Source: CAXDOZ01 sp963991145
GTDB lineage: Bacteria > Bacteroidota > Bacteroidia > Chitinophagales > JABDMM01
Direction: 5' to 3'
Assembly (NCBI GenBank): GCA_963991145.1
Contig: CAXDOZ010000009.1
Location: 1-43,660, forward strand
Length of the DNA: 43,660 nucleotides
Below are positions 23,501 to 31,068 of the stretch, one piece after another; the stretch's first letter is position 1, and the number at the start of each line of letters is the position of its first letter. A model generated the notes under the pieces. It saw only the letters and a program-made list of their open reading frames with translations, made no database searches and was not told where the DNA came from. A program made the translations under genes and the position numbers.

Positions 23501-26248
23501 GCTCCTGGAGCATATGATGTAACATTGATCATTACTACCGCAGGAGGTTGTATTGACACTCTATACAAACCGGCTTATGTAAATGTGGATGGACCTAATG
23601 GGATTTATGTTCTCGATCCTCCAAACGGCTGTGTTAATCACCTGGTAAACTTCTACGGTCAAACGGTTAATGCGGCAACTGTCATTTGGGACTTTGGAGA
23701 TGGTTCTGTTCTACCAGCTGGTGATACTGTAGCTCATACCTACACAACACCAGGGGTTTTCCTTCCTCTAATGATTCTAGATGATGGATTGGGATGCACC
23801 TATGTAGTAGATCTGAATGATACGGTAAGGACTGGAATCCTGAATACTTCAGTAGCGAGTCTTCCTACCGCGATCTGTCCAAACACAGTTGTGAACTTTG
23901 ACGGTATTGTAAATTCAAATCCAGCCATTCAAAGCCTTAAGTGGTTCTTTGGAGATGGAGATTCAGCCAGTATTGAAGATCCTAGTCACCTTTACTCAGT
24001 TCCAGGGGTTTATGATATAACCTTCATCGCTGAGAACGAGTACTGTATTGACACAAACTTCATTTCGCAGGGTGTTTATGTAGACCCGGGACCAGTTGCT
24101 GCCTTTACCAGAACAGACTCAGCGGGATGCGCACCATGGCCTTTCACTTTTATTGATCAATCAACTAGTGATTCAGCAATTATCTCATGGGTATGGGATC
24201 TTGGTGATGGAACCAGCTCGACTCAGAGAAATCCTAATAAGATCTATTCAATTCCGGGAACATATATTATCACTCTGATCGTGACCAATGTGAACGGATG
24301 CTCTGATACAGTGTCGAGATCAATTACTGTCCATCCAAGACCAATTGCAGCAGCAGGTCCTTCTGCAACTATTTGTGAAGGAGATAGTGTTCAGTTGACC
24401 GGATCTGGAGGTGGAGACTACAGCTGGACTCCAGGAAACGTACTTGCCGACTCTGAGATTCCAAACCCTATTGCATTCCCAACAGCTACAACAACATTCA
24501 CATTGACTGTTACAAATCAGTTTGGCTGTACAGATGATGATACGGTTACAGTAACTGTCATTCCTAATCCTGTGTTGAGCGTTACAAATGACACTTCATT
24601 TTGTGCAGGAGATGGTGTGGACCTATTAGCTTCCGGGGCAATTTCATATCAATGGTCCCCTGCTGTTGGATTAAGCTGTACTAATTGTCCAAACCCAACA
24701 TCGAATCCTTTCCAGTCTACAACCTATACTGTAATTGGAACTGGAACCTTTGGATGTACAGGAGAAGATACCACACGCGTGACGGTGAATCCAGTTCCAC
24801 AAGGTTTAGCATTTGGTGACACCTCACTTTGCTATGGTGATACAGCAGATCTATTAGCGGTTGGAGGAACAACTTTCCAATGGACAATTACAGGAGATCT
24901 TTCATGTCTGAACTGTCCTAACCCAACTGCATATCCAATAGACACAGCTACCTATCAGGTTACTATTACAAATAGCTTTGGATGTGTTACAAATGATCAG
25001 GTTACTATTAATGTAGTACAGTATCCAGATTTTCCACCTTTAGTAGATCGAACTATTTGTGAAGGAGATACTGCCTGGGTTAGTTTTGCAAATGCTGATG
25101 TCTATTTATGGTCTCCGGCTAATGAGATAACTTGTATTAGTTGTCCAGATCCTGGTTTATTCCCAAGTCAGGACAGAAGATATTATGTTGCTGCAAGCAA
25201 TGGATTTGGATGTACTTCTTTCGATTCAATTGATATCACTGTCGCTCCAAGACCTATTGTAGATGCGGGGGAAGGAGATCTGATCTGTGCTGGAGAGCAA
25301 TTTCAGTTAAACGGATCAGGAAATGCCATCCTTTATGAGTGGGACAATATTGCCTCTCTGAGTAATCCATTTACGCTTAACCCGATGGCAAGTCCGGATG
25401 TGACTACGCTTTATACTTTGACGGCAACCAATCAATTCAATTGCACAAACACTGATACCGTTTCAATCAGAGTTATTGAGTCTATAGTAGTTGAACCTGA
25501 TACTACACACCACATCTGTGAAGGAGGTTCAGTTCAACTGGAACCTAGAGTAGTGATTGCTCCAAACAGACCATTGAGCTATGTCTGGAGTCCACCATAT
25601 TTCCTAAATCAGCCTCAAAGCATTGATCCAATTGCAAACCCTGCTACAACTACCACTTATAATCTGATCACCAGTTCAGGCAATTGTACTCCTGACACAA
25701 CTGAGATCACTGTAGTCGTTCATCCAAACCCGTTTGTAAATGCAGGTCAGGATCAAACTGTAGTCTCTGGAACTGATGTAGAGATCATTGCTTCAGGAAC
25801 CAGTGATGTCGATATTTCCTGGTCTGATGGCAGTCTATTGAGCTGTGATGATTGCTTCTACCCTATTCACTTCGCTACCGAAAGCATCGGCTTTGAAGCT
25901 ACTGTAACCGATGAATGGGGATGTACTGACTCAGATTCAGTTTATATCAATGTTATTGATCAATGCGAAGGAGATGTCCTATTTGTTCCTACCGGATTCT
26001 CTCCAAATGGCGATGGAAACAATGATATTCTTCGCATCAGATCAATAGGATTAACCGATATCCAGTTCTTCAGGATCTTTGATCGCTGGGGAAATCTCCT
26101 CTATGAAACCGATGATATTGAAAATGGCTGGGACGGTACCTATCGCGGCACTGAAGTCAATGGTGGCGTGTATGTTTGGCTGATCAGAGCCATTTGTTCA
26201 AATGGCGAAGAGACCACCAGAAGTGGAAACGTTACTCTATTGCGCTAA
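20555..26248 (+). CDS. Giant multi-PKD surface adhesin with T9SS type B C-terminal domain
   Basis: 1897 aa. GTG start with AAAGGAG 14 nt upstream; signal peptide to about residue 20 (LNIAKA, then Q). Residues about 22-1260 hold 15 PKD-type repeats of about 82 residues with the core W-x-FGDG and a closing GxYxVxL strand. Residues about 1262-1800 hold 7 different repeats of about 75 residues with IC-x-GD near the start and W-x-P in the middle, some with S-C-x-x-C-P. The last 95 residues (VPTGFSPNGDGNND, then FRIFDRWGNLLYET, NGGVYVWLI) are the gliding-motility-associated type B sorting domain, so export by T9SS is expected. Most PKD units carry two cysteines. The role as adhesin or filament is inference. 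Paralogous to the next gene. Confidence 0.93.
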   Translation: MKKYFSILLVLTTALNIAKAQVNASFTQTVSSGCSPLVVTFTDQSTGPVTSWNWNFGNGNTSTQQNPAAAYLNPGTYDVSLVVSDGVNFDTFHMPNAVTVYADPRPNFTVSQTLGCSPLNVQFSDQTLIGDGPISSYIWDFGDGTNSSAASPGHVYLNPGTYGITMIVTDANGCTNDTVVPALISVVAIPTAGFSANPTSACVVPHQVNFTNNSTGTGSMSYLWDFGDGGTSTQANPGHTYNAFGNYTVTLIVTDASGCSDTIVQNNLIQLSTLTADFSASDTVICLGAPVSFNDLSTPPSTSSTWTFGDGNSSNQLNPTHTYNAPGTYTVSLQASAAGCSSQETKNAYITVVNTPTAAFNAPNTTSCNTPFTVNFNNTSTGGNSFLWNFGDGNTSTAQNPTHTYTTGTSFNVSLTVTNNFGCTDQQVSNQFVQIVPTTAAFNADTVTGCIPLNVDFVDLSTTLSSIVSWFWDFGDGNTSTAQNPSHTYTSEGIYDVSLVVVDSAGCSDTLVSNGFIMAGDTVNVDFAALDTTPCIEDAVMFVNLSDSSTNWFWEFGDGQTSMDFEPSYQYSDTGFFTVSLTTVNLGCRSTSEKIDYIYVAPPDARFDFTINCANPFEVTFDNTSLAPDVWNWDFGTGDSSFQFEPTYVFPDTGIYSVTLWVADSVYGCDDSEIRDVYITDPVARFTGTPLWGCNPLTVSFTDSSIHANTYRWFFGDGTSSNQRNPVHTYTVNDTFTVTLVITDIHGCTDTMIRPDYVIVIGPTANFGGTPLSGCLPLSVDFTDSSTTLSDSIVSWYWQFGDGDTSTLQNPTHVYTSRGRFDVSLTVTDNNGCVHTLTRNRYIHATYPIPDFSANNLLLCQGETTTFTSTSLGYQLTYLWDFGDGTGATGSSQVVSYSNPGTYTVTLITVDGNGCTDTMVRPDYITVVEPIAAFGGSPLYASCPPLQVNFMDTSFGANVVSWYWDFGDNTSSTLANPSHVYNAPGAYDVTLIITTAGGCIDTLYKPAYVNVDGPNGIYVLDPPNGCVNHLVNFYGQTVNAATVIWDFGDGSVLPAGDTVAHTYTTPGVFLPLMILDDGLGCTYVVDLNDTVRTGILNTSVASLPTAICPNTVVNFDGIVNSNPAIQSLKWFFGDGDSASIEDPSHLYSVPGVYDITFIAENEYCIDTNFISQGVYVDPGPVAAFTRTDSAGCAPWPFTFIDQSTSDSAIISWVWDLGDGTSSTQRNPNKIYSIPGTYIITLIVTNVNGCSDTVSRSITVHPRPIAAAGPSATICEGDSVQLTGSGGGDYSWTPGNVLADSEIPNPIAFPTATTTFTLTVTNQFGCTDDDTVTVTVIPNPVLSVTNDTSFCAGDGVDLLASGAISYQWSPAVGLSCTNCPNPTSNPFQSTTYTVIGTGTFGCTGEDTTRVTVNPVPQGLAFGDTSLCYGDTADLLAVGGTTFQWTITGDLSCLNCPNPTAYPIDTATYQVTITNSFGCVTNDQVTINVVQYPDFPPLVDRTICEGDTAWVSFANADVYLWSPANEITCISCPDPGLFPSQDRRYYVAASNGFGCTSFDSIDITVAPRPIVDAGEGDLICAGEQFQLNGSGNAILYEWDNIASLSNPFTLNPMASPDVTTLYTLTATNQFNCTNTDTVSIRVIESIVVEPDTTHHICEGGSVQLEPRVVIAPNRPLSYVWSPPYFLNQPQSIDPIANPATTTTYNLITSSGNCTPDTTEITVVVHPNPFVNAGQDQTVVSGTDVEIIASGTSDVDISWSDGSLLSCDDCFYPIHFATESIGFEATVTDEWGCTDSDSVYINVIDQCEGDVLFVPTGFSPNGDGNNDILRIRSIGLTDIQFFRIFDRWGNLLYETDDIENGWDGTYRGTEVNGGVYVWLIRAICSNGEETTRSGNVTLLR

Positions 26249-26384
26249 TTCTGGCAACTAAGCCGCTCATATTTTCATCTTTCAAATCCATCTGTATTGC
26301 CCCAATAATTTGCATCACAGGCTCTTCAATTGGTATATTTACTGGCTTGAGGCATCGCAACAAGGGCATTTTAGGTCGATTTGA

Positions 26385-29300
26385 ATGCGTATGAGGGGAA
26401 CTTTACTATCTAACTTAACCATACTGATATTCACTCTGATCTTTTGGCTTCCAACAGAAGTTAAAGGACAGCAGGTGGTTACGTTTTTCTCTGCAAACAT
26501 TCAGGATGGTTGTAGCCCATTGGCAGTAAACTTCTTTGATAACTCTTCTGGTTCGCCTACTTCCTGGCTTTGGGATTTTGGAAACGGACAAACAAGCACC
26601 CAGCAAAACCCGTCTGCTTCCTATATCAATCCAGGACTTTACAATGTCACATTGATTGCATCAAATGCTACAAGCTCCGACACTTTAACAAGGGTTCAGT
26701 TTGTAGAGGTTTTTCAAGCCCCAACTGCAAACTTCGTTGTGGGTCCATCCATGGGTTGTACTCCTCTCAATGTTGCATTTACCAATATTAGCATTCCGGG
26801 TTCCACTCCTATCGCTACAACTATATGGGATTTTGGAGATAATACAGGTTCGCTTTTATACAATCCAAACAAGGTGTATAATCAACCTGGCAGATATGAT
26901 GTTAGCCTTCTTTTGATTGACTCAAATGGCTGTCAGGCCACTCAATTCATTCAAGACGCGGTACATGTTGGAACCAGGCCTACGGCCGGATTCACTGCCG
27001 ATTCACTCGAATTCTGTGTCCCCCCGACTACTGTCAATTTCACAAATAATTCATCGGGCAATCAACCACTTAGCTATACCTGGAGATTTGGCGATGGTAC
27101 TACATCAAATCAGGTATCACCAAGCCATACCTATAATTCAAATGGTCGATTTACGGTCACCCTGCTTGTAACAGACTCTATGGGATGTCAGGATTCATTG
27201 GTCCGTAGAAGATATATAAGCGTAGTAAACCTTAATGCCGACTTCACTGCAGACACTACTGTGATCTGCGCAGAAAGTCCTGTTCAGTTTACCAATCTCT
27301 CTAATCCTCCGGGAACTGATTGGTTATGGGATTTCGGAGATGCAAACAACTCAACCCTTCAAAACCCAAGGCATAGCTATGCAAGTGCTGGACTTTATAC
27401 AGTAAGCCTTACTGTTCAAGAGCTCCCACTAGGATGTACTGACAATATTTCAAGGACCAATTTCATCAGGGTCTTACCTAAGCCAAATGCAGCTTTTACT
27501 TTATCAAATAATGAGGCCTGCAAGGCACCATTAACGGTAAATTTTCAGCAAACAAGCACAGGTGCTTTACTCTATTCCTGGGATTTTGGTGATGGATCAG
27601 CTGGATTGGGTGGGAACCCTTCTCATACTTACACAAGTGCGGGAGCTTTCAGAGTAAGGCTGTTCGCTACCAATATTCAGGGTTGCTGGGACACAGCAGC
27701 TATTGATTCTGCTGTTCGAATTCTACCTCCTACCCCAAGTTTTTCAGCCAGTAATAGGGACGGTTGTGTTCCCCTATATACACAATTCCAGGATCGAACT
27801 AATTCTGTAAATCCTATTATAAGATGGTTTTGGGATTTTGGTGACGGGAATACCAGCACTGCACAAAGTCCAAATCACATATACCAAAACACCGGTTCAT
27901 ATGATGTTCAACTTACAGTTGAAAATAATCTCGGCTGTATTGATTCTTTCACAGTTCCAGCATTTATAGTTGTAGGAGATACACCTCAGGTAAATTTTGG
28001 GGTGATTTCAGCCACTCCCTGCGTAAACCAACCTGATTCATTTTTCGATCTCTCGATCCCTGCCGATCGATGGCTTTGGAGTTTTGGAGACAGCACAACT
28101 GATACAATTCAAAACCCGGTGCACATTTACACTGACACAGGATATTTTGATGTGAGTCTGAGGGTTTGGGATCGTGGTTGCCCAAATGATACTGTTTCTA
28201 CTCAACTTATAAGAGTTCTGCCTCCAAAAGCAGGTTTTTCCTTTGCAATTAATTGTACATCACCTTATACAATTGCTTTTACTGATCTATCTGAAGGTGC
28301 GATCAATTATTTCTGGGATTTCGGGGACCTAAGCACAAGCACTCAATCTAATCCAATACATACCTATGCTGATACTGGATTATTTACAGTCACTCAAATA
28401 GTTGAAAATCCAACCTATGGTTGTACAGACACCTTTAGAAGAAATGTATACATAGCAGATATTCAGGCGCAATTCAACGCTAATCCAACCGCAGGTTGTA
28501 AACCCTTGAATGTGAACTTCACGAATAACTCACAGCAAGGGGTATCATTCCTATGGATTTACGGAGATGGTAATACTGACACGACCATTAATGCATCTAA
28601 CATTTACGTGGACACGGGCTTTTACAATGTTACCTTAATCGCTACTGACGCAAATGGCTGCTCAGACACATTTACTCAAAACAACCTGATAAATGCCTAC
28701 GGACCAATTGCTGAATTCTCAAGTCCTGATCTGGCAGGTTGTATTCCCTATACTTCTCAATTTACAGATCAAAGTGCAGCATATTTATCTCCAATCGTTT
28801 CCTGGAACTGGGATTTCGGGAATGGTACAGGATCCAATCTTCAAAACCCTTCAGTAACCTATAATGTACAGTCTCGAAAAACAGTGAGACTCATCGTTAC
28901 CGATGCCAATGGCTGTTTTGACACTATGGAGAAGGTCAATTACGTCTTCCCTACCAACCCGGTTGCTGACTTTAGAGCAGATACAAATGATTGCCCAGGT
29001 CAGAACGTCCAGTTTACAAGCATCTCTTTTGGTGCAAGTCTTACTTATCTCTGGAACTTCGGTGATGGGGGAACCTCTGTTTTGAGGAATCCTGCACATA
29101 GCTACCTCTCAGACTCAAGCTATGATGTTAAACTCGTTGTCACTGATATTAATGGATGTAAGGACTCAATTACCAAACTCGATTACATCACTATAACGAG
29201 CCCTTCGGCTGGTTTTACAACTTCAAACACTACGTCTACATGCCCTCCTTTCCTGGTCATCTTCACAGACACATCCACGGGATTCCCTGTTTCATGGCAG

Positions 29301-30977
29301 TGGGATTTTGGTGATGGTGGTACCTCCAGAGCCAGAAACCCTTTTCATGTTTACCAAACTGCGGGTAACTATGATGTCAGATTGATAGTGACATCTCAGT
29401 TTGGTTGTGTTGATACTATTATAAAAGAGAATCTCATTAGGATTGATGGTCCAAGTGGGAGTTTTACCTTCGATACTACTTTTGGTTGCCAGGGTCAGCA
29501 AGTTAATTTTACTGCCCAACTTAAAAACACGAGGACGATAATCTGGGGCTTTGGTGATGGAAAAACAATTGTAGGTCAAAGTCAGAGATCTCACATTTAT
29601 GAAGACCCGGGTACATTTTGGCCTACCCTTACAATTCAGGATTCCCTTGGCTGTGTAGTATTCATTCAGTCCGATGATTCAATCCTGATTGATGTGATAC
29701 CAAGCACAGAGCTACCTAACGATACAGTGGTCTGCCAGGGAAACGATGTTTTCCTTGACTCCAAAGTTCTTCAGGCATCATCATTTCAGTGGAATCCTAC
29801 TGCAGATCTGGTGTGTCCAACCTGCCCAGCTACCCTTTCAACTACAAGGGTTAGTCGCACTTACTCGTTCACTGCTTCATCATTATATGGCTGCACAGCT
29901 TCCGATACCATCAATATTGATATCGATACCATAATCCTTCCTGAGGTTTTAAGTGATTTTGTGATCTGTCCAGGTGAAGAGGTGATCTTAAATGAGAATG
30001 GAGAGATTTTATCATTTGACCTGTGGAATCCTAAGAACTTTTGGTCTCCTGAACTCTATATGGATGATAGTACTCTTATCACCCCTACAGTTAATCCACT
30101 TGATACTATTACATATAGACTGACCGCATTCCCCAAAAAGAACTGTCTTACAGGAAGCGGAAATTTCGCGAGTGTCAGTCGAAATGTGGTCACCTTCAAC
30201 CCAATAGATAAAGTAGAGGCTACTACCATTCCTGACACTTATGTTTGTCCGGATGACTCTGTTCTTCTAAGCTCACAAGTGATTGCTGCTTCTTATTTAG
30301 GCTACACGGTCCGATGGTACCCCATTTACGCAGTCGACAGACCGCAAAAGCTTTCACCTTACGCAATCCCGCCGGGAACGACAGATTACAGATTGATCGT
30401 AAGCAGTGGTACCTGTGAACCCGATACTGCCAGAGTAAACATTGAGATGAAAACCCGACCTTTTGTAGATGCCGGGCCGGATCAGACGACCATCGCTGGT
30501 GCACCAATTGATCTAAATGCAAATGGAGCTAATGATCTTAGCTATCAATGGACTCCTTCGGATAGCATGTTTTGCGACACTTGTTACTCAACTACTCTAA
30601 CCCCATTTACTTCTGGAATGTACTACGTCAGAGTAGTTGATGAGTTTGGCTGTAGAAATGTTGACTCCATGTATGTCTACGTAAGCTCTAGTTGCGGGGA
30701 GGATGGAATGTTTGTACCATCAGCTTTCAGCCCAAATGGAGATGGCAGTAACGATGTATTCAGAATAAGAAGTCTGGGAATACAGGAGATCGATTACTTC
30801 CGTGTCTTCAACCGTTGGGGAGATCTCGTTTTCGAGACCAATGATATTAATACCGGCTGGGATGGAAGCAGAGGAACAGAGTTCTATAATGCCGGAGTCT
30901 ACGTCTTCGCAATCCGTGCGATCTGCCCTGATGGCACCCTCAGCGACCTTACGGGAAATGTCACTTTGATCAGGTAG
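26385..30977 (+). CDS. Second giant multi-PKD surface adhesin with T9SS type B C-terminal domain
   Basis: 1530 aa. Signal peptide ends near residue 28 (PTEVKG, then QQ); starts at 26385 or the next ATG two codons later are both possible. It has 13 PKD repeats (about 29-1100), 4 repeats of the second type (about 1105-1432) and the type B sorting domain (about 1434-1530, VPSAFSPNGDGSND and RVFNRWGDLVFET). Repeats 1-13 match repeats 1-13 of the upstream protein in order; for example, repeat 4 has DTTVIC here and SDTVIC there, and repeat 8 has FAINC here and FTINC there. The two PKD units and about three type-2 units present only upstream account for the size difference. No terminator is seen in the 136 bp between the genes; a weak -33/-7 pair (TTTG 26309-26312, TATATTTA 26334-26341) lies there. 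Confidence 0.93.
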   Translation: MRMRGTLLSNLTILIFTLIFWLPTEVKGQQVVTFFSANIQDGCSPLAVNFFDNSSGSPTSWLWDFGNGQTSTQQNPSASYINPGLYNVTLIASNATSSDTLTRVQFVEVFQAPTANFVVGPSMGCTPLNVAFTNISIPGSTPIATTIWDFGDNTGSLLYNPNKVYNQPGRYDVSLLLIDSNGCQATQFIQDAVHVGTRPTAGFTADSLEFCVPPTTVNFTNNSSGNQPLSYTWRFGDGTTSNQVSPSHTYNSNGRFTVTLLVTDSMGCQDSLVRRRYISVVNLNADFTADTTVICAESPVQFTNLSNPPGTDWLWDFGDANNSTLQNPRHSYASAGLYTVSLTVQELPLGCTDNISRTNFIRVLPKPNAAFTLSNNEACKAPLTVNFQQTSTGALLYSWDFGDGSAGLGGNPSHTYTSAGAFRVRLFATNIQGCWDTAAIDSAVRILPPTPSFSASNRDGCVPLYTQFQDRTNSVNPIIRWFWDFGDGNTSTAQSPNHIYQNTGSYDVQLTVENNLGCIDSFTVPAFIVVGDTPQVNFGVISATPCVNQPDSFFDLSIPADRWLWSFGDSTTDTIQNPVHIYTDTGYFDVSLRVWDRGCPNDTVSTQLIRVLPPKAGFSFAINCTSPYTIAFTDLSEGAINYFWDFGDLSTSTQSNPIHTYADTGLFTVTQIVENPTYGCTDTFRRNVYIADIQAQFNANPTAGCKPLNVNFTNNSQQGVSFLWIYGDGNTDTTINASNIYVDTGFYNVTLIATDANGCSDTFTQNNLINAYGPIAEFSSPDLAGCIPYTSQFTDQSAAYLSPIVSWNWDFGNGTGSNLQNPSVTYNVQSRKTVRLIVTDANGCFDTMEKVNYVFPTNPVADFRADTNDCPGQNVQFTSISFGASLTYLWNFGDGGTSVLRNPAHSYLSDSSYDVKLVVTDINGCKDSITKLDYITITSPSAGFTTSNTTSTCPPFLVIFTDTSTGFPVSWQWDFGDGGTSRARNPFHVYQTAGNYDVRLIVTSQFGCVDTIIKENLIRIDGPSGSFTFDTTFGCQGQQVNFTAQLKNTRTIIWGFGDGKTIVGQSQRSHIYEDPGTFWPTLTIQDSLGCVVFIQSDDSILIDVIPSTELPNDTVVCQGNDVFLDSKVLQASSFQWNPTADLVCPTCPATLSTTRVSRTYSFTASSLYGCTASDTINIDIDTIILPEVLSDFVICPGEEVILNENGEILSFDLWNPKNFWSPELYMDDSTLITPTVNPLDTITYRLTAFPKKNCLTGSGNFASVSRNVVTFNPIDKVEATTIPDTYVCPDDSVLLSSQVIAASYLGYTVRWYPIYAVDRPQKLSPYAIPPGTTDYRLIVSSGTCEPDTARVNIEMKTRPFVDAGPDQTTIAGAPIDLNANGANDLSYQWTPSDSMFCDTCYSTTLTPFTSGMYYVRVVDEFGCRNVDSMYVYVSSSCGEDGMFVPSAFSPNGDGSNDVFRIRSLGIQEIDYFRVFNRWGDLVFETNDINTGWDGSRGTEFYNAGVYVFAIRAICPDGTLSDLTGNVTLIR

Positions 30978-30997
30978 ATCATTTTTATCCAAAGCCC

Positions 30998-31027
30998 TTG
31001 TCAGCTCTATTAATTGTCCTATTTTTG
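30998..31027 (+). promoter_or_regulatory. Promoter of the pyrophosphatase gene
   Basis: TTG (30998-31000), a 19-nt spacer, then TATTTTTG (31020-31027), a full match to the Bacteroidota -33/-7 consensus. The ATG follows 41 nt later. Confidence 0.7.
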
Positions 31028-31068
31028 CGGTCATTTTAGCAAACCCGAATTAGAAGTAATATTCCTAC

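Noticed and set aside
20600..30700. Regularly spaced near-repeats suggesting a CRISPR array or tandem DNA satellite
   Set aside because: They are codons of PKD and related protein repeats in one open frame; units are about 240 bp and diverged, with no identical short repeats or spacers.
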